Assembly: GCA_903840355.1 (NCBI GenBank)
Contig: CAIMFJ010000004.1
Span: 186,001 to 250,000, forward strand
From: an uncultured Opitutia bacterium
Lineage (GTDB): Bacteria > Verrucomicrobiota > Verrucomicrobiia > Opitutales > UBA953
DNA length: 64,000 nucleotides
Direction: 5' to 3'
The position numbers and the translations under genes were made by a program. Shown piece after piece: positions 17,501 through 26,135 of this stretch; within the stretch, counting starts at the first letter, position 1; each line of letters opens with the position of its first letter. The notes under the pieces are model-generated. The model searched no databases. It worked only from the letters and a program-made list of their open reading frames with translations, and had not been told where the DNA came from.

Positions 17501-18565
17501 ATGCACCATTCTTTGAATCACGTTCGCTTGGCGGGGTTAGCCGTAACGGTGGGGTCTACGACCAAAGATTTTATCGCTGAGGGTTTAAAACTGGGTCGAC
17601 CAGCGGCTCAACTTGAACGCGTGGCCCGCACGATTGGGTTGCAGCAACGTCAAGTGACAACTCCCGGTGTCACGGCTTTAGATTTATGTGAAAATGCCAC
17701 GAGGCGTTTGTTGGCAGCGATGGACTTAGATCCCGCCTCGTTGGATGCGATTATTTTTGTCACGCAAACCCCTGATCATAGTCAGCCCAGCAATGCCACG
17801 ATTTTGCATGGTCGTCTCGGGCTAAGTACCTCGGCTGCAGCCTTTGATATCTCCCTTGGCTGTTCGGGCTGGGTCTATGGCTTGCATCAAGCTGCACTCC
17901 TCTGTGCCCATGCAGGAAGGGTGTTGTTGTGTGCGGGTGATACCCTGAGTTGCTTAACGCATCCGGAAGATCACGCCGTCCACCCACTTTTTGGCGATGC
18001 AGGGTCAGCGACGATTTTAGAAAAGACCGGAACGCCTGCCCCGTGGCATTTCTGTTTAGGCACGGATGGCACGCGAGCCTCGGCGATTCAAGTTCCCGTG
18101 GGTGGAGCTCGGCAGCCCGCAGGGTCGGCTCCTTTGCCAGTTATTAAAGATGCGGATGGCAATAGTCGTCGTGCGGATCAGTTGTGCATGGATGGGGCAG
18201 AGGTTTTTAATTTCAGCCTCCGCGAAGTACCTCCTGCGGTGAAAGTGGTGATGCAAATGGCCCAGTGGACGCCACAAGACGCAGATGCCCTGATACTTCA
18301 CCAAGCAAATCGCTTTCTGGTCACGAGTCTGGGGCAGAAGTGCGGTTTCCCAGCGGATAAGGTGCCCGCAGATTTAGTAGCCAAGTATGGCAATCAAAGC
18401 TCGGCTTCGGTGCCTGCGGCCTTGATTCAGGCTTATGGTCCAGCCCTCGCCGAACGGCGTCTCAAAATTGTAGGCTGTGGTTTTGGCGTGGGCCTGTCTT
18501 GGGGAGCGTTTGCCGCAGAACTTGGTCCATGTGTTACTGTGCCTATCGAACCTTACTCGCCATGA
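17501..18565 (+). CDS. 3-oxoacyl-ACP synthase III-like ketosynthase (FabH family)
   Basis: The 354-residue protein keeps the full FabH triad: Cys121 in SLGCSGW, His267 in LILHQANR and Asn298 in KYGNQSS. Such enzymes condense acyl-CoA with malonyl-ACP. It lies 4 bases downstream of the amidotransferase; the ATG at 17501 is preferred over one at 17459 that would overlap by 38 bases. Its end overlaps the start of a second acyl carrier protein, which strongly suggests a dedicated partner. It is inferred to start or extend an acyl chain used for glycan decoration. Confidence 0.87.
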   Translation: MHHSLNHVRLAGLAVTVGSTTKDFIAEGLKLGRPAAQLERVARTIGLQQRQVTTPGVTALDLCENATRRLLAAMDLDPASLDAIIFVTQTPDHSQPSNATILHGRLGLSTSAAAFDISLGCSGWVYGLHQAALLCAHAGRVLLCAGDTLSCLTHPEDHAVHPLFGDAGSATILEKTGTPAPWHFCLGTDGTRASAIQVPVGGARQPAGSAPLPVIKDADGNSRRADQLCMDGAEVFNFSLREVPPAVKVVMQMAQWTPQDADALILHQANRFLVTSLGQKCGFPADKVPADLVAKYGNQSSASVPAALIQAYGPALAERRLKIVGCGFGVGLSWGAFAAELGPCVTVPIEPYSP

Positions 18566-18795
18566 CTCCTGAAGAAGAAAAAGCCTTCCTCTTATTGCGG
18601 TCCGATATTGATGTCCTCGCGTTCGTGGGGCTGAAGCCTGAAACGGTTTTGCAATCCTTACCGCAATGGGATTCCTTAACCATGCTCCTCGTGATGGAAC
18701 ATGCTGCGACGTATTATGGCCGGACGCTTTCCGGTGCTCAGTTAAGAAACTGTCGGACAGTCCGAGATCTCATCCAACTTCTTTTATCTCGATGA
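18562..18795 (+). CDS. Acyl carrier protein-like (second)
   Basis: This 77-residue protein has carrier-protein length and the motif PQWDSLTMLLVMEHA, with Ser38 as the likely phosphopantetheine site. It overlaps both neighbours by four bases (ATGA), the ketosynthase III before it and the PglD/NeuD-like acyltransferase after it. This places a carrier exactly between an enzyme that makes acyl thioesters and one that may consume them. The longer frame from 18499 would overlap the ketosynthase by 67 bases and was not used. Confidence 0.8.
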   Translation: MTPEEEKAFLLLRSDIDVLAFVGLKPETVLQSLPQWDSLTMLLVMEHAATYYGRTLSGAQLRNCRTVRDLIQLLLSR

Positions 18796-19418
18796 AAAAA
18801 CTCTTTATCATCGGAGCTGGCGGCTTTGGTCGCGAACTCTACGCCTGGGCGGCGCAACATCCTGACCACGGTCATGCTTGGCAACTGGCGGGGTTCTTAG
18901 ACGATAATGCCCAGGCCTTAACGGCCTTTGGAGCCTTTGCACCGATTTATCCTTTGGCCACTCACCGCGTCAGTGCCGACGAAGTTTTCCTCTGCGGTTT
19001 AGGTTTGCCCGCTGTAAAAGAAAAACTGCTCACACCTTTACTCCAACAAGGTGCCGCCTTTATTAATTTCATCCACCCTAAGGCAACTTTAGGCGCCCGC
19101 GTGAAATTAGGGCAGGGCGTCATCCTTTGTCCCGGAGCCGTGGTTTCGGTCGATGTCGATTTAGGCGACTTCGTGATGATTAATTTAAACTCTACCGTGG
19201 GCCATGATGCAAAGATTGGGGCATGGACGACGCTCAGTGCCCATTGTGACGTCACGGGCTTTGTTGAAGTGGGTCCGCGCGTTTTCATGGGGAGTCGCGT
19301 TTCGATTATTCCGACGAAGAAAATTGGCGAGGGGGCGACCTTAGGTGCAGGGTCGGTGATTATTCGCGATGTGCCTCCTCACGTGACGATGATCGGCAAC
19401 CCAGCAAGAGTGCTCTAA
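18792..19418 (+). CDS. Left-handed beta-helix acyltransferase (PglD/NeuD family)
   Basis: The 208-residue protein begins with a Rossmann-like IIGAGGFGREL segment and continues with hexapeptide repeats. The GHDAKIG stretch holds the histidine that corresponds to the catalytic base of PglD. The C-terminus NPARVL is typical. Family members acetylate nucleotide-linked 4-amino sugars or sialic acids using acetyl-CoA. Here it is translationally coupled to an acyl carrier protein and a ketosynthase, so use of an acyl-ACP donor is proposed. A PglE-type aminotransferase that could make the amine lies one gene downstream. Confidence 0.85.
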   Translation: MKKLFIIGAGGFGRELYAWAAQHPDHGHAWQLAGFLDDNAQALTAFGAFAPIYPLATHRVSADEVFLCGLGLPAVKEKLLTPLLQQGAAFINFIHPKATLGARVKLGQGVILCPGAVVSVDVDLGDFVMINLNSTVGHDAKIGAWTTLSAHCDVTGFVEVGPRVFMGSRVSIIPTKKIGEGATLGAGSVIIRDVPPHVTMIGNPARVL

Positions 19419-19419
19419 C

Positions 19420-20145
19420 GTGCGCGGCCTTATTCTCAAAATCGGGTTTGGTCTGGTATTCCTCCTGGTCGCCTTGGTGGTGAGTGTGGAGTTTTGGGCA
19501 CAACACCCGCGACGCTTCACGGGGAAAATTGCCGAGAATTTGCCCCGCCATTTAGCGGGATGGACGCAGCGAGATATCCCAGTAGGAGAAACGGGGGCGG
19601 CGGCTGCTAATGTCCAAGGGATTCTTAATTTTAGCCAAGTTGGCCAAGTGCTTTACACCCATGGCGATTTACAAGTCTTGGTGTATGCGGCGTATTGGGA
19701 GCCTGGCAAAGTTTCGGTGGTCGATGCTGGGTCGCACAATCCTGATTCCTGTTGGGTTAATAATGGGTGTGTACGGACGGAGCGAAAGTATGCCGTCCCT
19801 TCGACGGTGGAGGGCCGGAAGTTGGTGCCTTATGAATATGGGACGTATTTACCTCCGAGTGGCTCGCTGCAACACGTGGCGTTTTGGCACTTAGTCAATG
19901 GGCAGCCTAATCGCTACGAGGCTCAAGAAGCAGGTTGGCGTGATGGTCTGCTCGGCCGCTTAGAACGTTTACCTTTATTGCTTAAAGATTTTCGCGAGTA
20001 CGGGTTGAATCAAAAAAGTGAGCAAATCTTTTTACGCATCTCGTCGCCGCTGCCATTTGACGATTTATTATCGAAGCCAGAGTTCCGAGCCCTGCTCATT
20101 GAATTGCAAGGCTTAGGCATCTTCGCTGATCGCCCCTGGCGTTAA
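19420..20145 (+). CDS. Exosortase-associated EpsI-type protein
   Basis: The 241-residue protein has an N-terminal membrane anchor (about residues 4-26) and the block SHNPDSCWVNNGC near residues 106-118, followed by a beta-rich domain. This pattern fits the EpsI/DUF3485 family, known from exosortase-linked exopolysaccharide clusters, sometimes fused to exosortase. No exosortase (EpsH) is visible in the window. The start is GTG, one base after the acyltransferase stop. The family's molecular role is not established; export or anchoring of polysaccharide-linked material is supposed. Confidence 0.8.
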   Translation: MRGLILKIGFGLVFLLVALVVSVEFWAQHPRRFTGKIAENLPRHLAGWTQRDIPVGETGAAAANVQGILNFSQVGQVLYTHGDLQVLVYAAYWEPGKVSVVDAGSHNPDSCWVNNGCVRTERKYAVPSTVEGRKLVPYEYGTYLPPSGSLQHVAFWHLVNGQPNRYEAQEAGWRDGLLGRLERLPLLLKDFREYGLNQKSEQIFLRISSPLPFDDLLSKPEFRALLIELQGLGIFADRPWR

Positions 20146-20149
20146 CTTT

Positions 20150-21274
20150 ATGTCTCGGATTTATCTTTCACCTCCTGATGTCGGTGCCGCCGAAATCGAA
20201 TTTGTCTTGGAGGCCTTTGAGTCTAACTGGGTCGCCCCTGTTGGCCCCGCCCTCGATGCTTTTGAACAAGAGTTTGCTGAGATGGTCGGCTCGCCCCACG
20301 CCGTGGCACTGGCTTCTGGGACTGCGGCCTTACATTTGGCTTTACGTATCGCAGGGGTGGGGCCGGGAGATGAAGTGTTGTGTTCGAGTCTGACGTTTAT
20401 TGCTTCCGCAGCCCCAATTACCTATCTAGGTGCGAAGCCCGTCTTCATTGATTCGGAAGTCCAAAGTTGGAACATGGATCCCGATATCGCTTGTGAAGTG
20501 ATTAAACAGAAAGTCCGCCAAGGTCGGACGCCCAAAGCTTTAATCTTAGTCCACCTTTACGGTCAGTCGGCTAACATTGCTCCGATTAAAGCTTGTTGTG
20601 AACAATATGGGATTAAATTGATTGAAGACGCCGCCGAAGCTTTAGGGGCCACTTATGGTAAGGAGGTTCCCGGTTCGATGGGTTGGGCTGGGATTCACTC
20701 CTTCAATGGTAATAAAATTATTACTACTTCCGGGGGCGGCATGTTGGTCACCGCGGATGTAGAGTTGGCCAAGCAGGCGCGGTTTTTAGCCACGCAAGCC
20801 CGTGACCCCGCCCCGCACTACCAACATTCTCAAATCGGTTATAATTACCGTCTCAGCAATATTTCGGCGGCGATTGGGCGTGGGCAAATTTTACGTTTAG
20901 CCGCCAAGGTGACGCGTCGTCGCGGACATTACCGGGTCTATTCCCAAGCATTCCGTGATTTGCCTGGGGTGACGATGCAGCCTGAGGCAAGTTGGGGGCA
21001 ATCGACGCATTGGTTGAGTTGCTTAACCTTAGATCCAGTGGTGACGGGTCGCACGCCCGAGCAAGTTCGCTTGGCTTTAGAAGCCGCGGATATCGAATCA
21101 CGTCCCTTATGGAAGCCTTTGCACCAACAACCAGTTTTTGCTGGGGCCGAAGTATATCAACGCGGCGTCGCCGACCAACTTTTTGCGCAGGGTTTATGTT
21201 TGCCTTCAGGGTCGGGGTTGACGGAAGAAGATCGTCAGCGGGTCATCGAAATTTTAAAAACCGCGCTTAAGTAA
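20150..21274 (+). CDS. PLP-dependent sugar aminotransferase (PglE/EpsN-like DegT family)
   Basis: The 374-residue protein starts RIYLSPPDVG and has SNWVAPVGP, both typical of PglE/EpsN. The PLP lysine is Lys189 in HSFNGNKIITTSGGG. Such enzymes aminate UDP-4-keto-6-deoxy-GlcNAc to UDP-4-amino-4,6-dideoxy-GlcNAc. With the PglD-like acyltransferase upstream and the PglC-like phosphoglycosyl transferase at 29490, it could form a bacillosamine-like route. The 4,6-dehydratase (PglF) that should precede it is not present here. It contrasts with the lysine-less relative at 33001. Confidence 0.9.
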   Translation: MSRIYLSPPDVGAAEIEFVLEAFESNWVAPVGPALDAFEQEFAEMVGSPHAVALASGTAALHLALRIAGVGPGDEVLCSSLTFIASAAPITYLGAKPVFIDSEVQSWNMDPDIACEVIKQKVRQGRTPKALILVHLYGQSANIAPIKACCEQYGIKLIEDAAEALGATYGKEVPGSMGWAGIHSFNGNKIITTSGGGMLVTADVELAKQARFLATQARDPAPHYQHSQIGYNYRLSNISAAIGRGQILRLAAKVTRRRGHYRVYSQAFRDLPGVTMQPEASWGQSTHWLSCLTLDPVVTGRTPEQVRLALEAADIESRPLWKPLHQQPVFAGAEVYQRGVADQLFAQGLCLPSGSGLTEEDRQRVIEILKTALK

Positions 21275-21283
21275 GTCTCTGCT

Positions 21284-22720
21284 GTGGCCTTCGCCAAAAT
21301 ATTACGCTCCAGTGCTTTGATGGGCGGAGCCTCGGTCTTGGTTTTGGTCGCGGGGTTTTTCCGGACCAAAATCATCGCCGTCTTGGTGGGGCCTGCAGGA
21401 GTGGGATTGGCCGGCAGTTTAGTAAATTTTAATAATGTTTTGGCGATGTTAGTCGGCTGGGGGCTGTCGACGTCAGGCGTGCGAATGATTGCCAGCGCTC
21501 CGGTGGAGCAACGTCCGCAGAAAGTTTCAGCGGTATTACATTTTGGCTATCGGTTGATGGGCTATAGTTTATTGGTGGCATTATTATTAAGTGTCCCTGT
21601 GGCTTGGTACACGTTTGGAAGGATAGACGGACATACTTTGGAAATGATCTTAGCCAGTTTAGGGGTGCCGTGTTTGGTGGGTGCGGGAGTTTGGGGTGCG
21701 CTCTTGCAAGCAGAGGGTCATTTAAAGCCCTTGGCACGGACCCAGATTTTGTCGGCCTTTGCGGGGCTCTTGGTTGGGATTCCAGTTATTTATTTTTTCC
21801 AACAAGCGGGACTACCCTTAGTCGGGGTGGCTTTAGGCATCTTAATCGCAATGGGCGTGCCGGCTTGGTTAATGTACCGAGCTGCGCGCCCTTATTATCA
21901 AGGCACTCAAGACCTCCGCCCCGAAGCTGCCGACATCGAGGTGCTCGTGAAGCTCGGTGGCGCTTTGATGTTGGTTGGATTAATGTCGCAACTTTCGGCT
22001 TATATTTCACGCCTCGTGGTGATTCGTCAGTTAGGTCTCGAAGCCGCCGGTCATTATCAGGCTGCCTTAGCGATTGCGAGTAGCTTGCCGGGCTTTGTCT
22101 TTGCGGCAATGGCTACCGATTTTTTCCCGCGGGTCGCGGCGGCTCGCGATGAGAATGAGGCTCAACACTTAGTCGAAAAACAAATCCAAGCGGGGCTCCT
22201 ACTTGCTTTACCGGTTTTAACTGCTTTGCTCACGATGGGACGAGTTTGCATTCACTGGTTATATGCTACCCAACATTTTGAACCAGCGATTCCCATTTTA
22301 GGTTTTATGGTATGGGGCGTGTTCTTACGCCTCGTTTCGTGGCCGATTGGGTTTTGGCTCCAAGCGCGTGGCTCCTCGCACCAGGTGGTCATCGTGGAAT
22401 TAATTTCTAATATCATTATCGCGCTCTTACCCATTTTATTAGTGACTCCGTTTGGTCTCATGGGGGCGGCCTGGGCTTATGCGGGCGGATACTTAGCTTA
22501 CGCTGTTTTAATGTACTTTGTGTTGCGCTGGCGCACTGGCCGATGGTTGGGAGCTACGACCTGTGGTTTTGTCCTCGGTAGTGGTCTCGTCTTAGCTCTA
22601 GCCCAGAGTAGCCCTGCCATGATTTGGGGCGATTTCTGGGGTCTCATTCCCAGTGGACTTATCACGCTGGTCAGTGCCGTGATTTACTATCTAACCATGA
22701 AACGTGAGGCAACTTCCTGA
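21284..22720 (+). CDS. wzx: O-antigen/polysaccharide flippase (Wzx-like)
   Basis: The 478-residue protein has about twelve to fourteen hydrophobic segments and begins KILRSSALMGGASVLVLVAG, typical of the polysaccharide transporter branch of the MOP superfamily. It is expected to flip undecaprenyl-diphosphate-linked repeat units to the periplasm. The GTG start lies 9 bases after the aminotransferase stop. Together with the Wzy-like proteins it points to a Wzx/Wzy-dependent assembly route. No ABC transporter pair was seen. Confidence 0.88.
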   Translation: MAFAKILRSSALMGGASVLVLVAGFFRTKIIAVLVGPAGVGLAGSLVNFNNVLAMLVGWGLSTSGVRMIASAPVEQRPQKVSAVLHFGYRLMGYSLLVALLLSVPVAWYTFGRIDGHTLEMILASLGVPCLVGAGVWGALLQAEGHLKPLARTQILSAFAGLLVGIPVIYFFQQAGLPLVGVALGILIAMGVPAWLMYRAARPYYQGTQDLRPEAADIEVLVKLGGALMLVGLMSQLSAYISRLVVIRQLGLEAAGHYQAALAIASSLPGFVFAAMATDFFPRVAAARDENEAQHLVEKQIQAGLLLALPVLTALLTMGRVCIHWLYATQHFEPAIPILGFMVWGVFLRLVSWPIGFWLQARGSSHQVVIVELISNIIIALLPILLVTPFGLMGAAWAYAGGYLAYAVLMYFVLRWRTGRWLGATTCGFVLGSGLVLALAQSSPAMIWGDFWGLIPSGLITLVSAVIYYLTMKREATS

Positions 22721-22721
22721 C

Positions 22722-23768
22722 ATGGCGAACGCAACCCCCCTCATTGCCTTTTCTTGGCAGGGCTTACCACAGTACGCGGCCCGTCAACTCGCCGTCGCCA
22801 TTCAACGCTTAGGCCGTCGCTGTGTCGTTGTCGGTACCAAGCCTTATGTACCCATAGAGGGTATGGAGCAGTGTTTGGGGCAGCCCATTCATTGGTTGGA
22901 GCCTGCCGTCCCTCAGACTTGGCGGGATTTAGGTTCAGAGGTGCCGCAAATCTTTTTTCAGGCGGGTTGGTCGTGCCCTGCGATTAATGCTCTCGGCGAT
23001 GAGGTGCGTGCCTGCGGCGGAAAGGTGTGCTTGTTGATGGATAATCAGTGGCGCGGGGATGCCCGTCAAATTTTGGGTGGGCTTTGGTTTCGGACTTTTC
23101 GGCGGCAGGCTTATCAGGCGGTTCTAGTTCCGGGCAAGTCGGGTACTCGATTGGCCCAGTGGTACGGTTTTAAACCGGCCGAAATCTTTCAGGGACTATA
23201 CGGTGCCGATCCTCAATTATTTTATAACTCGCAACCCCTTAAGCAGCGTCCCCGCCGAATCCTTTTCGTGGGTCAATACATTGAGCGTAAAGGATGCCTG
23301 CCCCTCGCCCAAGCGTTTGCATCGGTTGCGGCTCAACTTCCTGATTGGGAACTGGTGATGTGCGGTAGCGGGCCCTTGCAGAACCAAATCCCCTCACATC
23401 CCCAGATTAAGGTCCAAGGGTTTGTTCAGCCTGAGTCCTTGGGGGCCCTTTATCGTGAGGCCCGCATCTTTGCTTTGCCCAGTTATCAGGAAGCCTGGGG
23501 CTTGGTGGTCCATGAAGCCGCCTTATCCGGGTGTCAGTTGTTGTTGTCGAATCAGATTGGTGCGGCCGATGATTTTGCCACGTCCGCTAACGCGGCCCGC
23601 TTTACGGCGGGTTCGATGTCTGAATTGGCTCAAGCAATTTTAAAGTTAGCCTTGGCCACAGAGGCTGAATTAGCGACCGCCCAAGCCACCTCGTTGCAAC
23701 TGGCCCAAACGCATGGCCCAAGCATTTTTGCGGAACGAGTCGTTAACATCGTCCATCAATTTAACTAA
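22722..23768 (+). CDS. Glycosyltransferase family 4
   Basis: The 348-residue GT-B protein has RRILFVGQYIERKG in the hinge region, VMCGSGPL, and the donor-site FALPSYQEAWGLVVHEAALSG, with the family E-x7-E motif. I chose the ATG at 22722, one base after the flippase stop; the ATG at 22704 would overlap that gene. The product probably adds a sugar to the repeat unit at the inner membrane. The donor is unknown. Confidence 0.87.
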   Translation: MANATPLIAFSWQGLPQYAARQLAVAIQRLGRRCVVVGTKPYVPIEGMEQCLGQPIHWLEPAVPQTWRDLGSEVPQIFFQAGWSCPAINALGDEVRACGGKVCLLMDNQWRGDARQILGGLWFRTFRRQAYQAVLVPGKSGTRLAQWYGFKPAEIFQGLYGADPQLFYNSQPLKQRPRRILFVGQYIERKGCLPLAQAFASVAAQLPDWELVMCGSGPLQNQIPSHPQIKVQGFVQPESLGALYREARIFALPSYQEAWGLVVHEAALSGCQLLLSNQIGAADDFATSANAARFTAGSMSELAQAILKLALATEAELATAQATSLQLAQTHGPSIFAERVVNIVHQFN

Positions 23769-23769
23769 C

Positions 23770-24702
23770 ATGCATTACCTCGTCACTGGCGCTGCCGGAT
23801 TTTTAGGCGCAAACCTCGCCGAGCGTTTACTTAACTTGGGTCACCAAGTTACGGGTTTAGATAATTTTCATTCTGGATCACGGGAGAATGTTACACAGCT
23901 TCAACGGCAGTCACGGTTTCGATTTATCGAACACGATGTCGTGCGACCCTATGATGTGCCTTGTGACGTAGTTTGCAATTTGGCCTGCCCCGCTTCTCCG
24001 CCACATTATCAACGAGACCCGATTTATACCGCCAAGATTGCGTTTTTAGGGACGCTTCATGCTCTAGAAAATGCTGAACGTGCCAGGGCGCGTTTACTTC
24101 AAGCATCGACCTCAGAAATCTATGGCAATCCACTCGTGCACCCCCAGCCCGAGACTTATTTAGGTCACGTCAATTTAGTAGGCCCTCGAGCGTGCTACGA
24201 TGAAGGCAAGCGTCTCGCCGAGACGTTGTGTGCAGACTACCAGCGTTTAGGTCGAGTCGATGCACGGATTGTCCGGATTTTTAACACTTATGGGTCTAAG
24301 ATGCGCGAGGATGATGGGCGCGTCGTCACTAATTTTATCAAGCAAGCACTGTTGGGGAAACCTTTGACGGTTTATGGTCAAGGTCAGCAGACCCGCTCCT
24401 TCTGTTATGTAGATGATTTAGTGGAAGGTTTTCTTCTAGTTTTAAATCACCCTGATAACTTAGGACCGATTAACTTGGGAAATCCGCAAGAGGTTTCCAT
24501 GTTAACCTTGGCTCAAGCAGTGCAAAAAATTATCGGCTCTAACTTGCCGTTACAACATCAGCCACTCCCTGTGGATGATCCGCAGCAACGTTGCCCGGAT
24601 ATTACGAAAGCCCGTACGCTTTTAAAATGGGAACCTCAAGTTCCACTGGAGCAGGGTTTAATGCAAACGGTTCAATACTTTAAAAAATCCGCCATCCGAT
24701 GA
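23770..24702 (+). CDS. UDP-glucuronate decarboxylase (UDP-xylose synthase)
   Basis: The 310-residue extended SDR has TGAAGFLG at residues 6-13 and the UXS signatures CPASPPHYQRDP, VGPRACYDEGKR (Tyr143, Lys147) and RIFNTYG. It decarboxylates UDP-glucuronate to UDP-xylose through a 4-keto intermediate. The next gene, overlapping by four bases, is a UDP-glucose 6-dehydrogenase, so the pair makes UDP-xylose from UDP-glucose. The ATG at 23770 lies one base after the previous stop; a longer frame from 23713 would overlap it. Confidence 0.92.
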   Translation: MHYLVTGAAGFLGANLAERLLNLGHQVTGLDNFHSGSRENVTQLQRQSRFRFIEHDVVRPYDVPCDVVCNLACPASPPHYQRDPIYTAKIAFLGTLHALENAERARARLLQASTSEIYGNPLVHPQPETYLGHVNLVGPRACYDEGKRLAETLCADYQRLGRVDARIVRIFNTYGSKMREDDGRVVTNFIKQALLGKPLTVYGQGQQTRSFCYVDDLVEGFLLVLNHPDNLGPINLGNPQEVSMLTLAQAVQKIIGSNLPLQHQPLPVDDPQQRCPDITKARTLLKWEPQVPLEQGLMQTVQYFKKSAIR

Positions 24703-26054
24703 GAAAATCTTCCCAAAAAATTGTCTGTATCGGGGCAGGGTATGTAGGCGGACCGACGATGGCTGTGATTGCCGACCGTTGCCCAGATTTACAAGTTACG
24801 GTTCTAGATGTTAATTTAGAACGGATTAAAGCATGGAATAGCGATGCTTTGCCGGTATTAGAACCTGGCTTAGATCAAGTGGTGGCTCGAGCAAGGCGTC
24901 GTAATTTACGGTTTATACCGCAAGCAGAAGGGGCTTCTTACCTAGCTGAGGCAGATTTGATTTTTATCTCGGTACAAACGCCGACGAAGACGACGGGCCG
25001 GGGTGCCGGTAAGGCATCGGATTTAAAGTATGTCGAGGCCGCCGCACGGTTAATTGCACAGTATGCCCAAGGAAATGTCGTGGTGGTCGAGAAGTCGACG
25101 ATGCCCGTTCGGGCCGCTGATCGAATTAAGGAGATTTTAAAACAAAGTAAGTCTCGGGCAAAGTTTGATGTTTTATCAAATCCGGAGTTTTTGGCCGAAG
25201 GCACGGCCATTCAAGATTTGGAGCACCCCGATCGCGTCCTGATTGGAGGAGAAAATGCACGAGCCATCGATAAACTCGTCCAGGTTTATCGACGTTGGGT
25301 CTCGAAAGAGAAAATCATCACAACTAGCCTGTGGTCGGCAGAATTAGCTAAACTTGCCGCGAATGCCTTTTTAGCCCAGCGCGTATCGTCAATTAACGCG
25401 ATGTCGGCGCTCTGCGAAAAAACCGAAGCGGATGTAGAAGAAGTTGCGCAAGTTATTGGTCTTGATTCGCGCATTGGCCCCAAATTTCTTAAAGCCTCAG
25501 TGGGTTTTGGCGGCTCCTGTTTCAAGAAGGATTTATTATCCTTAGTCTACTTGTGTGAGCACCACGGTTTACCCGAAGTTGCGGCTTACTGGGAGCAAGT
25601 TTACCATCTGAACGAATGGCAAAAGCAACGTTTCATGCAGGCAGTGGCACGCCATGCCCGGCGGGGTACTGTAGCGGTGCTAGGGTTGGCTTTTAAGAAA
25701 AATACCAATGATTTTCGTGAGTCGGCGGCACTCGATGTGTGTCGCGGACTTTTACAGTCAGGCTTTAAAGTTCAAGTCTATGACCCGGCGGTGGACTTTG
25801 AGCGTTTTGCCGATTTTTTGGGTCGGCCCGTTCGACTCGTTCATGCCTCCACGGTACCAGAGGCGTTGGTGGGAGCGAAGGCCGTAGCGGTGCTCACAGA
25901 GTGGGATGAATTTAAACAACTCCCCTGGGCAAAATGGCGTCGCCTCTTGGCTCGCACCGCCGTGATTTTTGATGGTCGCTCAATTCTAAATCAGCAGGCG
26001 TTAGCCAAGGTCGGACTAGAGGTGCGGACACTGGGACGCACGCGTCCACTTTAG
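24699..26054 (+). CDS. ugd: UDP-glucose 6-dehydrogenase, eukaryotic-like type
   Basis: The 451-residue protein begins IVCIGAGYVGGPTMAVIADRCP, a form typical of animal and plant UGDH and a subset of bacteria. It has the active-site GFGGSCFKKDLL with the catalytic cysteine near residue 274. It oxidises UDP-glucose to UDP-glucuronate in two NAD+-dependent steps. It overlaps the UDP-xylose synthase by four bases and is the last gene before a strong terminator, so it closes the long operon. It is distinct from wecC upstream. Confidence 0.93.
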   Translation: MRKSSQKIVCIGAGYVGGPTMAVIADRCPDLQVTVLDVNLERIKAWNSDALPVLEPGLDQVVARARRRNLRFIPQAEGASYLAEADLIFISVQTPTKTTGRGAGKASDLKYVEAAARLIAQYAQGNVVVVEKSTMPVRAADRIKEILKQSKSRAKFDVLSNPEFLAEGTAIQDLEHPDRVLIGGENARAIDKLVQVYRRWVSKEKIITTSLWSAELAKLAANAFLAQRVSSINAMSALCEKTEADVEEVAQVIGLDSRIGPKFLKASVGFGGSCFKKDLLSLVYLCEHHGLPEVAAYWEQVYHLNEWQKQRFMQAVARHARRGTVAVLGLAFKKNTNDFRESAALDVCRGLLQSGFKVQVYDPAVDFERFADFLGRPVRLVHASTVPEALVGAKAVAVLTEWDEFKQLPWAKWRRLLARTAVIFDGRSILNQQALAKVGLEVRTLGRTRPL

Positions 26055-26074
26055 GAGACGATGGAGAGTTGATT

Positions 26075-26101
26075 AAGGCCACCTAACGGTGGCCTTTTTT
26101 A
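26075..26101 (+). terminator. Intrinsic terminator ending the polysaccharide operon
   Basis: A nine-base-pair stem (AAGGCCACC with GGTGGCCTT) closes a TAAC loop and runs into seven T residues. It lies 20 bases after the ugd stop codon. It is one of only two convincing intrinsic terminators seen in the window and marks the end of the long forward transcription unit. Confidence 0.92.
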
Positions 26102-26135
26102 TTGGCGATGATTTGAGCACCAATAGGACTAACTT

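Noticed and set aside
1-26101. Search for an exosortase (EpsH) or PEP-CTERM tail proteins
   Set aside because: No multi-pass protein with the exosortase Cys/Arg/His arrangement and no C-terminal PEP-type anchor was found.
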